DNA of 64,000 nt from Ureibacillus thermophilus (lineage in GTDB: Bacteria > Bacillota > Bacilli > Bacillales_A > Planococcaceae), in the NCBI RefSeq assembly GCF_042657185.1, contig NZ_JBHSNN010000014.1. One strand, written 5' to 3'. Positions 1 to 8,715 of this stretch are shown one piece after another (the stretch's first letter is position 1; the number at the start of each line of letters is the position of its first letter). Position numbers and translations under genes: made by a program. A model generated the notes under the pieces. It searched no databases. It was given only the letters and a program-made list of their open reading frames with translations, and was not told the DNA's origin.

Positions 1-40
1 TGACACCTGTTGGTTGAACTCCTGAAAAGATTGTTTTCAT
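1..40 (-). CDS. trpS: Tryptophanyl-tRNA synthetase (N-terminal fragment)
   Basis: Only the first 13 codons lie in the window; the gene runs off the left edge on the minus strand. The peptide MKTIFSGVQPTGV matches the conserved TrpS N-terminus, which leads into the nucleotide-binding fold. An AGGAGG ribosome binding site at 49-54 lies 8 nt before the ATG (38-40). The gene follows a tRNA-sensing T-box leader. The enzyme charges tRNA-Trp in the cytoplasm. Confidence 0.88.
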   Translation of the reverse strand, partial: MKTIFSGVQPTGV

Positions 41-332
41 TCATACTACCTCCTATTTTTATCCATAAAAAAACATCATACGGCCAATACTATGTATGTA
101 TTGGGACGAATGATGTGAATCCGCGGTACCACCCAGTTTGCCTAAAAAGGCCTCTTGGTTCTTCATAACGTGAAGTGTACGAGCTTTGCTACTTGCTTTC
201 ACAAAGCCAACTCGGAAGTCCATTCCATTTGCCCTGTGATCTGTTTGCACCACCCACAGACTCTCTAAACACAGACAGCAAATGTACTATTCTTCGTCAT
301 GGTTGTTCCAATATATAATCGCGATAAATTAT
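41..332 (-). promoter_or_regulatory. T-box leader of trpS
   Basis: The minus strand carries the hallmark T-box sequence GGGTGGTACCGCGG (read from 121-134). It is followed by a long terminator hairpin (arms 74-90 and 98-115) and a run of seven T (67-73) just ahead of trpS. Uncharged tRNA-Trp should favour the antiterminator and permit readthrough. A sigma-A promoter fits: -35 TTGATT (362-367), 17-bp spacer, -10 TATAAT (339-344). The specifier codon is presumably UGG; I did not fold Stem I. Confidence 0.88.
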
Positions 333-767
333 GAATGAATTATAAAGTAATTTATAGGAAAAATCAAACGGGAAAATTTTTTCATTTTGGAATGAGCCCT
401 ATAAGAATTGGGTATTACTGTTGTAAGAACAATGTAAAGTCAAATGATTTGTCAATAAATTGCGAATATTCTCGATTATTATCAGTAATTGAGAATGATG
501 AAAAAACAAAATGAAGGAGGTATCTGAATACAAACTTTAGCAATAAAAGAATTTTTTAAAGATTTTCCGATTAAAAAGCAAATTTTTTATAAAACTCTCC
601 ATAAAACTAATTTTTTTTAAATATCCTATATTCAAAACGAAAAGATTATTGTATAATTGATACGGAATTTAAAATAATACTAATTATAAATTAAGAAAGA
701 ATGACGTAGGTGCCTATTTTGCACATTGATGTTATATATGAAGATCAAATAGAAGGGAAGTGTAACA
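333..767. other. Divergent trpS/spx intergenic region
   Basis: This AT-rich stretch holds the trpS promoter on the minus strand and the spx promoter region on the plus strand. For spx, a perfect TATAAT -10 lies at 652-657 with only a weak -35 (TATTCA 17 bp upstream). A perfect Shine-Dalgarno sequence at 514-521 has no ATG, GTG or TTG behind it, only an ATA-initiated 30-codon frame at 528-620 (see findings). B. subtilis has yjbC before spx; I see no such gene here. Confidence 0.5.
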
Positions 768-1166
768 ATGATTGTAACATTATATACATCACCAAGTTGT
801 ACATCATGCAGAAAAGCAAAAGCTTGGCTAGAAGAGCATGATATTCCTTATAGAGAAAGAAACATTTTTTCTGAACCACTTACAATCAGCGAAATTAAAG
901 AAATTTTACGAATGACAGAGGACGGAACAGACGAAATTATTTCAACCCGCTCTAAAGTATTCCAAAAATTAAATATTGATGTAGAAAGTTTACCTTTACA
1001 AAAATTATATGAATTAATTCAAGAACATCCTGGACTTCTCCGTAGACCAATTATTTTAGATGAAAAACGTCTTCAAGTTGGTTTTAATGAAGATGAAATC
1101 CGCCGATTCTTGCCAAGAAAAGTTCGCGCTTATCAGTTGATGGAAGCACAAAAAATGGTCAATTAA
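768..1166 (+). CDS. spx: Spx, redox-sensing RNA polymerase-binding regulator
   Basis: Spx is an ArsC-fold protein that binds the RNA polymerase alpha C-terminal domain and activates thiol-stress genes. The redox switch Cys-Thr-Ser-Cys is visible at residues 11-14, the conserved GTDEIISTRSKVFQKL block in the middle, and the RRPI motif near residue 93. The 132 residues compare with 131 in B. subtilis, with one extra Ile at position 2. The RBS GAAGGGAAG precedes the ATG. Spx is degraded by ClpXP with the adaptor SpxH, which is also encoded here (5922-6746, minus). Confidence 0.97.
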   Translation: MIVTLYTSPSCTSCRKAKAWLEEHDIPYRERNIFSEPLTISEIKEILRMTEDGTDEIISTRSKVFQKLNIDVESLPLQKLYELIQEHPGLLRRPIILDEKRLQVGFNEDEIRRFLPRKVRAYQLMEAQKMVN

Positions 1167-1184
1167 TCATAAAAAGTTTCCTGG

Positions 1185-1236
1185 AAAAGTGTAAATGCAG
1201 TCAACTTTGCTTGACTTGTTTACACTTTTTTTATTT
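1185..1236 (+). terminator. spx terminator
   Basis: An inverted repeat with arms AAAAGTGTAAA and TTTACACTTTT is followed by a T-run, 19 nt after the spx stop. It is a Rho-independent terminator. Confidence 0.8.
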
Positions 1237-1539
1237 TCTAAGAAATTTCATCTTTTTTTACTTAATACTTGATTTAATTGAGGTTGTCATCTACAATTTT
1301 CAATAATTCAAATAATTTTATTTGAAGGGGCTTTTTCCTTTTCATTTTCTATATGTCCATCATACAATAGAATCATAGAATAAGACATATAATGATATAA
1401 GCGTTTTGTTCTGTATACCGATGGAAAGAATAAGGGGAAAGGCACTTGCGAATTGGGGTGTAATTTGGCTCCGATTCAAACATACTAAATACACGCTTTC
1501 GGGTTTTCAACCAATGACTGTGAAGGGAGTTGAAGTCTC
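1237..1539. other. spx-mecA intergenic region
   Basis: The region is AT-rich with no ORF that has a credible RBS. The last 150 bp presumably contain the mecA promoter. I see no convincing -35/-10 pair and no known riboswitch signature. A yjbE-like gene, present here in B. subtilis, is absent. Confidence 0.4.
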
Positions 1540-2181
1540 ATGGACATCGAACGCGTAAATGAAAATACAATCAAGCTCTTTATCACATATCGTGATATAG
1601 AGGATCGCGGTTACAGCCGTGAAGAAATTTGGTATAACAGAGCAAAAGGCGAAGAATTGTTTTGGGATATGATTGGTGAAATCAATACAGAAGAATATTT
1701 TGATTTAGATGGGCCTATTTGGATTCACGTGAATGCCTCTGAACAAGGGCTGGAAGTGATTGTGACACGTGCCAATGCAACGGATTCCGATCCAAACTCT
1801 CTCTTCTCAAATTTTGAAGAACATGAAGCAACCATCGGAAATAAAGACCCATTCAATCCCTTCGATGAAGATGATGTGCTAAACCATGAAGGAATTACAA
1901 ATATGTCTATATATAAATTCAAGGATATTGATGAAATTGTACCAGTAGCCAATCGACTAGTTGAATACGGGTTAAACAGCTCTTTATATAAATATGAAAA
2001 TGATTACTACATTGCCATTGATTTTTCGGGCGTGAATGATAGTGCAACTCGCCAAAACATCCGCTCAATATTAAATGAGTTTTTAACAAGTTCCAAAATG
2101 ACGATTTATCGTTTGCAAGAATATGGAACAACGATTATGGAAGAAGATTGCTTCGAAACAATCGTTCATTATTTTGATTAA
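1540..2181 (+). CDS. mecA: Adaptor protein MecA
   Basis: MecA is the ClpC adaptor that targets ComK and other substrates for degradation. It has the N-terminal substrate-binding part starting MDIERVNENTIK, an acidic linker (about residues 85-110, EEHEATIGNKDPFNPFDEDD), and a C-terminal ClpC-interacting domain (about 120-213). The 213 residues are close to the 218 of B. subtilis. An RBS GAAGGGAG lies before the ATG. coiA and spx nearby fit the usual competence and proteolysis neighbourhood. Confidence 0.95.
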   Translation: MDIERVNENTIKLFITYRDIEDRGYSREEIWYNRAKGEELFWDMIGEINTEEYFDLDGPIWIHVNASEQGLEVIVTRANATDSDPNSLFSNFEEHEATIGNKDPFNPFDEDDVLNHEGITNMSIYKFKDIDEIVPVANRLVEYGLNSSLYKYENDYYIAIDFSGVNDSATRQNIRSILNEFLTSSKMTIYRLQEYGTTIMEEDCFETIVHYFD

Positions 2182-2186
2182 ATTGT

Positions 2187-2211
2187 GCCTAATTTAAGGC
2201 ACTTTTTTATT
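2187..2211 (+). terminator. mecA terminator
   Basis: The perfect hairpin GTGCC-taattta-GGCAC with a T-run follows the mecA stop codon within 10 nt. Confidence 0.75.
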
Positions 2212-2305
2212 TTGCCTATCTTTTTCCCTTCAAAATAAAACTTTCCAATCCCCTCTTGCAGCTATCTAGATGGTTACATAAAATGGTAGAAAAGGGGGGG
2301 ATTTT

Positions 2306-3442
2306 GTGCTTGTTGCATTGACGGAGAAACAAGAACTATTTGTGCTTCATTCTAATCTTTCTCATGCAGAATTAAGACGTTTGAAAGAAGCGAAAACATT
2401 TTTTTGCCCTCAATGCGGCGAACCGCTTCAAATGAAACTGGGGACCATTAAAATGCCTCATTTTGCCCACTATTCAAAAAGCCAGTGTGAATCCCGATTT
2501 TCAGAAGGAGAGACCTTCCAACATTTGCAAGGAAAACAGCAGTTATATGAGCTGTTTAAAACCCTACAACTTTTTGTTGAACTTGAGCCGTATCTAAAAG
2601 ATATACAACAACGTCCCGATTTATTAATTGTGAAAAATAATACGGCTTATGCAATTGAATTCCAATGCAGCTCCATTAATGGCGAGCGTTTTATAGAACG
2701 AAATCAGGGGTATGTGCAAAAAGAAATTGTTCCCATTTGGATTCCTTTAACACCCATTCAAAAAGTACAACAATCCCGCTTTCAAAAAATCACCATTTCC
2801 CATCAGCTCCAACTTTTCAGGAATGGTCAAAATCAGCCTAGATATATCATGACCTATCATCCTTCAACTAAACAGTTTTATTATTTCTCCAATCTCCTTC
2901 ATTTAAATGGAATCAGTTTTATCTCCAAAATTAGCCAAATTCCTTTGCTTCAACAGCATTTTCCATTTTATCAACCCAAGCCTTTAACAACCGATGAATT
3001 TTCCTTTATATATAAAGCATACCATCAATTTATAAAAGAAATTTTACAAAGAAAGGTTTTACTTAGCCGCAAAGGTGTCAATGATTTATTTTTGAGAAGC
3101 CTTTATGAACTTCGCTTAAATTTTCAAGAACTACCCAACTTTCTTCGAGTTCCGGTGTTCGGCAGCGAAGTGATGAAAGAGTGCGCCGTTGAGTGGCAAA
3201 CGGAACTTTTGTATTTTCTTCATTTATGCGGCATCAGAGTAAATGCGGTGAATGAACAGACGGTTGCTGAATTTCTCCGGTGGTCTAATCGAGAATGCAG
3301 CCGTGAAATCCTTCAGTTGGTCCTTCGATACGCAAACCTTCTGAAGGCATTGGGAATAGAGAATGCAAAAAGTTCAGTGCATGATAGTCATCTGAAAGAT
3401 TTGCTATATAGGCAATTTCTTGCAACAGAAGTTAAATATTGA
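2306..3442 (+). CDS. coiA: Competence protein CoiA
   Basis: CoiA is a competence-induced protein thought to act on incoming DNA during recombination. An N-terminal zinc-finger-like segment shows C-P-x-C (FFCPQCGEPL, near residue 33) and a downstream HFAHY...C. It is followed by a nuclease-like core with the motif AIEFQCSS (near residue 118), which resembles an ExQ restriction-type active site. The start is GTG with a strong AAAGGGGGGG RBS. At 378 residues it has the family's length. Confidence 0.9.
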   Translation: MLVALTEKQELFVLHSNLSHAELRRLKEAKTFFCPQCGEPLQMKLGTIKMPHFAHYSKSQCESRFSEGETFQHLQGKQQLYELFKTLQLFVELEPYLKDIQQRPDLLIVKNNTAYAIEFQCSSINGERFIERNQGYVQKEIVPIWIPLTPIQKVQQSRFQKITISHQLQLFRNGQNQPRYIMTYHPSTKQFYYFSNLLHLNGISFISKISQIPLLQQHFPFYQPKPLTTDEFSFIYKAYHQFIKEILQRKVLLSRKGVNDLFLRSLYELRLNFQELPNFLRVPVFGSEVMKECAVEWQTELLYFLHLCGIRVNAVNEQTVAEFLRWSNRECSREILQLVLRYANLLKALGIENAKSSVHDSHLKDLLYRQFLATEVKY

Positions 3443-3486
3443 GAAAATATGGATGATAAAAAATTTATTATTACGGGGGCATTGCT

Positions 3487-5292
3487 ATGGCAAAAAAACT
3501 AATTACACGTGAAGAAGTGCCTGTGGAACTGACATGGGATTTAACTACGATTTTCCCTTCAGACGAGGCATGGGAAGAAGAGTTTAAAGAGCTTGAACAA
3601 TTAATTCAAGAAGCAGAAAAACATAAAGGGAAAGCGACAGAAAGCGCAAAAGCTTTATATGAAACATTACAATTCAGCGATAAAATTTCAGAACGCTTTG
3701 GTAAGCTTTACGTTTATAGCCATTTAAAACATGATGAAGATACAACGAAAAGCAAATATCAAGCGATGGAAAGCCGCGCGCGTTCGCTAGGTGCAAAAAT
3801 CAATGCAGCATGGTCTTTTTTAACACCTGAAATTTTAACTTTATCGGAAGAACAAATTCAGCAATATTTGGATGAATATGAACCATTGCGCCTTTATACG
3901 CAAATGTTTAAAGAATTAAACTTGCAGCGTCCGCATGTGTTATCGGCGGATAAAGAAGCGATTTTAGCCCAATTTTCCGAAGTAACAAGCTCTCCAGGTA
4001 CAACATTCAGCGCTTTAAACAATGCGGATTTAGAGTTTCCAGTTTTAAAAAATGATGAAGGCGAAGAAGTGCAGCTTACCCATGGAAACTACATCACATT
4101 TTTAGAAAGCGAAAACCGGGAAGTAAGAAAAAATGCCTTTAAAGCGATGTATGATACTTACGGCAAATTCATTAACACCTTTGCATCCACTTTGGCAGGC
4201 AATGTGAAAGCGCACAATGTGTATGCACGAATCCGCAACTACAATTCTGCCCGTCATCGTGCGCTTAGCAGCAATAATATTCCTGAAAAAGTGTACGATC
4301 AATTGATTGAAACGATTCATGAATATTTGCCAGCCCTTCACCGCTATGTAAAGGTTCGCAAAAAAGTGTTGGAACTTGACGAATTGCATATGTACGACCT
4401 GTTTGTTCCTCTTGTGAAAAAAGTAAAAATTGATATGCCATACGAAAAGGCAAAAGATATTATGGTAAAAAGCTTTGCTCCATTAGGTGAAGAATATCAA
4501 TCGATTGTGCAGAAAGGTTTGGACAGCCGCTGGGTCGATGTGATGGAGAACAAAGGAAAACGGAGCGGCGCCTATTCTTCAGGTACTTATGGAACGAATC
4601 CATATGTTTTAATGAACTGGCAAAACAATATCGACAACTTATTCACATTAGCCCACGAATTTGGACACAGTATGCACAGTTACTATACGCGCAAAAACCA
4701 GCCATATCCTTATGCGGATTACTCCATTTTCGTTGCGGAAGTGGCATCGACTTGCAACGAAGAATTGCTGTTTGATTATTTATTGAAAACAACCGATGAT
4801 AAACAAATGAAACTTTACTTGCTCAACCATTGGCTGGACAGCTTCAGAAGCACCGTATTCCGTCAAACCATGTTTGCGGAATTTGAGCACATGATTCACG
4901 AAATGGACCGAAACGGGGAAGCCATCACAGCTGAACGGTTAACAGAAATTTATTATGATTTGAATAAACAATACTTCGGTGAAGAAATGACAGTGGATGA
5001 GGAAATCGGCTTAGAATGGGCAAGAATTCCACACTTTTATTACAATTACTACGTATATCAATATGCAACAGGGCAAAGTGCAGCGGTTGCATTAAGCCGA
5101 CAAATTTTAGAAGAAGGAAAATCGGCAGTGGACCGCTATATCAACAATTTCTTAAAAGCTGGATGCTCCGACTTCCCAATTGAAGTATTGAGAAAAGCAG
5201 GGGTAGACATGGAATCAAGGGAACCAATTGCCCAAGCTTGCCAAGCGTTTGAGGAAAAATTGAATGAATTAGAGTCTCTGTTATTAAAATAG
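3487..5292 (+). CDS. pepF: Oligoendopeptidase F
   Basis: This is an M3-family zinc metallopeptidase that cleaves short oligopeptides in the cytoplasm. The zinc motif HEFGH is at residues 390-394, and the third ligand probably lies in the VAEVASTCNEE segment about 25 residues on. Its 601 residues match PepF. It begins at ATG after RBS TACGGGGGCATTGCT, 44 nt downstream of coiA. In Bacillales pepF lies next to the sRNA RoxS/RsaE, as here. Confidence 0.96.
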   Translation: MAKKLITREEVPVELTWDLTTIFPSDEAWEEEFKELEQLIQEAEKHKGKATESAKALYETLQFSDKISERFGKLYVYSHLKHDEDTTKSKYQAMESRARSLGAKINAAWSFLTPEILTLSEEQIQQYLDEYEPLRLYTQMFKELNLQRPHVLSADKEAILAQFSEVTSSPGTTFSALNNADLEFPVLKNDEGEEVQLTHGNYITFLESENREVRKNAFKAMYDTYGKFINTFASTLAGNVKAHNVYARIRNYNSARHRALSSNNIPEKVYDQLIETIHEYLPALHRYVKVRKKVLELDELHMYDLFVPLVKKVKIDMPYEKAKDIMVKSFAPLGEEYQSIVQKGLDSRWVDVMENKGKRSGAYSSGTYGTNPYVLMNWQNNIDNLFTLAHEFGHSMHSYYTRKNQPYPYADYSIFVAEVASTCNEELLFDYLLKTTDDKQMKLYLLNHWLDSFRSTVFRQTMFAEFEHMIHEMDRNGEAITAERLTEIYYDLNKQYFGEEMTVDEEIGLEWARIPHFYYNYYVYQYATGQSAAVALSRQILEEGKSAVDRYINNFLKAGCSDFPIEVLRKAGVDMESREPIAQACQAFEEKLNELESLLLK

Positions 5293-5329
5293 TGATTTTT
5301 CCAGATTTCACATCATGCGCTTAGTGAAA

Positions 5330-5373
5330 ATGCTTCAAAAGGAAGTGGTCTTCTCTTTTGAAGCATTTTTTTC
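5330..5373 (+). terminator. pepF terminator
   Basis: The arms ATGCTTCAAAAG and CTTTTGAAGCAT form a 12-bp stem followed by TTTTTTTC, 37 nt after the pepF stop. Confidence 0.85.
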
Positions 5374-5553
5374 TTTTGTTAATATTTTAAAAATATAATA
5401 ATTTTAGGTTAGCGATTTTATAGATTGTGAACGAAATTTGAAGGGAATAAACTCCAAAGTATAGGTCATTTTTGCTTAATATTTCTGTATTTTTCGAAAG
5501 ATGGATGAAAGTGTTTACAATATGTCGAATTTGTGAATTTCGATACATATCTA

Positions 5554-5603
5554 TTGCACAAATTATTATTCCATGATAAATTATAAAACGTGAAATAAAT
5601 CAC
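5554..5603 (+). promoter_or_regulatory. roxS promoter with Rex-like dyad
   Basis: A -35 TTGCAC (5554-5559) and -10 TAAATT (5577-5582) are separated by 17 bp and point at the RoxS sRNA. The start region contains the dyad GTGAAATAAATCAC (5590-5603), similar to the Rex repressor site (TTGTGAA-N4-TTCACAA). A second TTGTGAA half-site lies at 5531-5537. Rex control of RoxS is known in B. subtilis; its operation here is inferred. Confidence 0.6.
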
Positions 5604-5694
5604 ATATCAAACATACACCCCTTTGTTTGAACGTGAACATTTCTCCCATCCCCTTTGTGTAAAGAGGCATTTGCAACTGGCAAATGCCTCTTTT
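5590..5694 (+). ncRNA. roxS: RoxS/RsaE trans-acting sRNA
   Basis: The about 105-nt sequence matches my memory of the staphylococcal RsaE and Bacillus RoxS sRNA. It has the 5' GAAAT-AATCACAT segment, then ACCCCTTTGTTTGAA, then TTTCTCCCATCCCCTTTG. It ends in a perfect hairpin (AAAGAGGCATTTGC/GCAAATGCCTCTTT) plus T-run. The C-rich single-stranded loops pair with Shine-Dalgarno regions of target mRNAs for central-metabolism and redox enzymes. The location between pepF and spxH matches S. aureus. Confidence 0.9.
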
Positions 5695-5731
5695 ACATTA
5701 TTTACCTCATCGTTTAAAAGATTCTCATGAT

Positions 5732-5885
5732 AAAAAAGGGCTATCCAGAAAGTGTTCGACTTTCTGAACAGCCTTACTTCTTAATAGTAATATTCTCTTA
5801 AAAACTTTCCCTGCGGTGGTTACAAAACGCACATTCTCGACGCAAAGGGGGCGTCTTGAAATGACTTTTCAGACGCCCCCTTGGA
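5732..5885 (+). repeat. Intergenic hairpin-ended repeat R1, copy A (internally deleted)
   Basis: This is the first of three near-complete copies of a dispersed element. The left end is a hairpin beginning GGGCT(A/G)TCC; the middle has a conserved TTACTTCTTA(A)TAGTAATATTCTC block and CTTTCCCTGCGGTGGTTACAAAACGC; the right end is the hairpin GGGGGCGTCT/AGACGCCCCC. This copy lacks about 34 bp present in copies at 19059 and 30782. It lies between RoxS (plus) and spxH (minus), so its end hairpins can terminate both. Confidence 0.85.
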
Positions 5886-5921
5886 AAGATTCTATTATTA
5901 TCAAATAATGGTGAACGACTG

Positions 5922-6746
5922 CTAGAATGAATAGGACGATTGCTTGAGCCTCCAGAAGGTAACAGCATCGTTGGAAATGCGTTCAATTTTTTGCTGAAGC
6001 ATTCGTTTTTTCAATTCTCTCTCTGCATCATTCATGGATATTGAATAAATGCTTGCCACCTCATAGGTTGTTAAACATTGAAAACGTTGGAATAGTTCTT
6101 CAAAAGTTGGCAACGGTTTGCTTACAATTTCTTCATCCAACATTTCTTGCAAGATTTGTACATAAATTTCATAGGAATACATTCCACTGACTTTTAATCC
6201 TTCATCTTCAATGCATTCATTAAAGAACACAATGCTTGGAACTTCATCAATTTCCATTTCTCTTGTAATGTAGAGATCGCATTGAAAGGCGCGCACCGCT
6301 TCTTTAGAACCGAAATCTTTAATAAATTCTTCTTGGTCTAACTTTGCTTCCTTTGCAATTTCAATTAAAGCGGTATAGGAATGAACATTTTTTGTTTCCA
6401 GTAATGCATGTTCCTGAAGCTTGCGAATGTATCGATAGGCAGCTTTTTTTCCTTGCAATTCAGCTGCTTTGATGGCAAGTGAGGGTAAGGCTGGATGAGT
6501 AATATCCACATCAGCACCTGTCAAGCACCCTTTAATGCGCCGAGTCACACAATTTAAAGTTGTTAATTGTGTGCTTAGTACATATCTCCAAGTGAAATAA
6601 TGTTCATATTCCAATTGAAGCTTTTTTAACATCGACTGCAATTTGAAGGCATTTGGACAAAGCGGGTCAATAAAAATGTATAATTCAATTGGTTTTGTCG
6701 TTTTCTCGGATGCTACAGGTTCTGACAAAAGCTGGATATTATTCAA
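5922..6746 (-). CDS. spxH: SpxH/YjbH, ClpXP adaptor for Spx degradation
   Basis: This DsbA/thioredoxin-like-fold adaptor binds Spx and hands it to ClpXP. The N-terminal fold starts IELYIFIDPLCPNAFKLQ. B. subtilis YjbH has a CPEC pair here, but this protein has Cys30-Pro-Asn-Ala33, so the second cysteine is missing. The remainder (274 aa) agrees with the family, including EVPSIVFFNE. It is translationally coupled to the upstream globin gene (ATGA overlap), the yjbI-yjbH pairing of B. subtilis. Confidence 0.92.
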   Translation of the reverse strand: MNNIQLLSEPVASEKTTKPIELYIFIDPLCPNAFKLQSMLKKLQLEYEHYFTWRYVLSTQLTTLNCVTRRIKGCLTGADVDITHPALPSLAIKAAELQGKKAAYRYIRKLQEHALLETKNVHSYTALIEIAKEAKLDQEEFIKDFGSKEAVRAFQCDLYITREMEIDEVPSIVFFNECIEDEGLKVSGMYSYEIYVQILQEMLDEEIVSKPLPTFEELFQRFQCLTTYEVASIYSISMNDAERELKKRMLQQKIERISNDAVTFWRLKQSSYSF

Positions 6747-7144
6747 TCGAATCCCCCCTCATCCTCGTTCGGAGAATTAATCATATGATGCGCTGTTAAC
6801 ACAAGACGTTTAAAATATTGTTCACGAAATGGTCCTTCCAGTCCAACTTCATCCATCGCTTCACTCATGCATTCCAACCAAGCCTGCGCATGATCGGGCG
6901 TAATTTTAAACCGCATATGCCTTGCTTTCATCATCGGATGACCATGTTCCTGCGTATATAAATTCGGTCCGCCTAGATATTGTGTTTGAAATTGAATTTG
7001 TTTGCGGATCGTTTCTGTTAAATCCTCAGGAAATAAAGGGCGGAGTAATGGATGTTTGTCAACCCGTTTATAAAAAGCGTGAATCAGTTCTTTTAACTTT
7101 TCAGCACCAATTTCCTCATAAGGAATCTTGTATTTTTGATTCAT
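6743..7144 (-). CDS. yjbI: Truncated hemoglobin, group II (YjbI-like)
   Basis: This 133-aa heme protein has the 2/2 globin fold of the trHbO class. Visible features are the B-helix FYKRV (TyrB10), the PLFPED loop, QIQFQTQYLGGP, and the proximal-histidine segment KARHMRF. It may handle O2, NO or peroxides. The start is the ATG at 7144, with AAAGGAG 9 nt upstream, giving the family's N-terminus MNQKYKIPYEEIG. A longer in-frame extension upstream has no RBS. It overlaps spxH by 4 nt. Confidence 0.92.
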   Translation of the reverse strand: MNQKYKIPYEEIGAEKLKELIHAFYKRVDKHPLLRPLFPEDLTETIRKQIQFQTQYLGGPNLYTQEHGHPMMKARHMRFKITPDHAQAWLECMSEAMDEVGLEGPFREQYFKRLVLTAHHMINSPNEDEGGFD

Positions 7145-7305
7145 CGGTGTAAACTCCTTTATCCACTTTTCCGCATATGCGAAATTGTGAGCGAAATATG
7201 AAGACCTTTCTTTGATATTAAACATTCTAACAACGACAAGGCATTTTCTCAAACAAATCGCTTAAAGCAAGTAATGATAAATTAGGAGAAATCTAAAAAA
7301 ATAAA

Positions 7306-8019
7306 TCAAGTTACTAAGTTTCTATAGTAATTGAGAACTTTCTTTACATAGTTTTGAGTTTCTTTAAATGGTGGAATGCCTCCATATTTTTTTACATTTC
7401 CTGGACCTGCATTATAAGCAGCTAAAGCCAATTCCACATCATCGTTAAATTGATCAAGCATTTGGCGCAAATATTTTGTCCCGCCCATAATATTTTGTTC
7501 GGGGTCTGTTAAATTGGTAACTCCTAAATATTTCGCGGTGCCAGGCATAAGCTGCATCAACCCTGTAGCCCCAGCAGAACTTACCGCATTTGGGTTGAAA
7601 TTGGACTCCTGTTTAATCACAGCAAGAATCAATTTTTCCGGAACGCCATATTTGGCAGAAGCTTTTTTTACAATATCAAGATAGTTGCTATTCGTTGAAA
7701 TGGTTCCGGCGGTTTCAGCTGTGGATGAATCATTGTTAAAAAGTTTTTCGTAGGCTTTTGTTATGTAAGGATTTGGATTTGATAATAAATAATTGGATAA
7801 GTAATTTTTTACGTCATCATCTAATCCGTTTGTTGTTGAAAAGTCGTCAATCGCTTCTAAAATAGCTTCTTTCGAATTGCCGCTTATTTCCGATTGGGAC
7901 AAAATGTCGGTCAAAATTTCTGCAAATAAACTGTCTCCGCTTGATGAATTGACGGAAGAGCTGTCAAGAGAACGCAGCGCATCAATTTCTAAGATGGTTT
8001 TCATCATTGCAGCTTCCAT
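7306..8019 (-). CDS. cwlQ: Lytic transglycosylase CwlQ-like
   Basis: The C-terminal half (about residues 112-230) is an SLT/GEWL domain. It has the catalytic glutamate in AVIKQESNFNP, the GLMQLMPGTA motif and the AAYNAGPGNV motif of peptidoglycan lytic transglycosylases. The N-terminal about 100 residues are a variable Ser-rich region. No signal peptide is apparent, as in B. subtilis YjbJ/CwlQ. The RBS AAAGGGGG lies before the ATG at 8019, directly after the yjbK stop. Confidence 0.9.
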   Translation of the reverse strand: MEAAMMKTILEIDALRSLDSSSVNSSSGDSLFAEILTDILSQSEISGNSKEAILEAIDDFSTTNGLDDDVKNYLSNYLLSNPNPYITKAYEKLFNNDSSTAETAGTISTNSNYLDIVKKASAKYGVPEKLILAVIKQESNFNPNAVSSAGATGLMQLMPGTAKYLGVTNLTDPEQNIMGGTKYLRQMLDQFNDDVELALAAYNAGPGNVKKYGGIPPFKETQNYVKKVLNYYRNLVT

Positions 8020-8613
8020 TCACTGTTCCCCCTTTCTCTCTTGGAAAGCTTTCATAAAGCGTGCGATTTTTTTATCAGCCGTTTGGATGTTAATGTTTCG
8101 TTCTTTTAAGAAAGATAAAAATTGTTCTTTCCCTAGAGAGGAATCTTTTGTTTCATATTCTACCTCATAATCGTCGCAGTGCAAATAGAAGGAGTGATCA
8201 AATACAAGAATTCCATCTTGATATGGAACCTCCACCCGATCAGTCGTTAAGGTTCCAAAGGGTCTTAATTCTTCGATTGGCACCTGTAATTGGATAAGCC
8301 GCTCCTTGACGGAAGGGGATGCAAAACCTTTTCCTGCAAGCATTTCATCCCTTTGTTGTTCCGTTAAAACATCCGTTGTTTCCAGGTGGATGTGTTCATC
8401 CCTTTGCTCCTTTAAAGTGCATACAATTTTTTGATTTTGTTGCCGTATGCGAAGAGCGCTTGATAATTTTTTTAAGTGCCATTCTTTTGTATCAAAATAA
8501 TGGTTCACTTGCCTGTGGATTTGGTGGGGTTCAATATTGAATTCTTCCAATAATTGTTCATATTGTTTCTTCGTTAAAACATTTTTAAATTCAATTTCGT
8601 ATTCTTGGCTCAT
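8020..8613 (-). CDS. yjbK: CYTH domain protein (YjbK-like)
   Basis: The N-terminal signature E6-x-E8-x-K10 (EIEFK) is that of CYTH / triphosphate-tunnel enzymes, which bind triphosphates and divalent metal inside a beta barrel. Alternating basic and acidic strands follow (RIRQQ, CTLKEQ, EVEYETK). The substrate is unknown: inorganic triphosphate or thiamine triphosphate would be typical. At 197 aa it has the length of B. subtilis YjbK, and it is in an operon with cwlQ. Confidence 0.88.
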   Translation of the reverse strand: MSQEYEIEFKNVLTKKQYEQLLEEFNIEPHQIHRQVNHYFDTKEWHLKKLSSALRIRQQNQKIVCTLKEQRDEHIHLETTDVLTEQQRDEMLAGKGFASPSVKERLIQLQVPIEELRPFGTLTTDRVEVPYQDGILVFDHSFYLHCDDYEVEYETKDSSLGKEQFLSFLKERNINIQTADKKIARFMKAFQERKGEQ

Positions 8614-8715
8614 TCGATTGTTCCTTTCATTATTGGATTTTCGAAAGCTTTTTATCGAAAAAAGTTGTTGCTATGTTAAAATATGAGAAGAAATAGTTGG
8701 AAAGGATTGTTATCA

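Noticed and set aside
59..253. 64-codon ORF on the minus strand in front of trpS
   Set aside because: It lies wholly within the T-box leader and covers the terminator; codons follow RNA structure rather than protein use, and no RBS is present.
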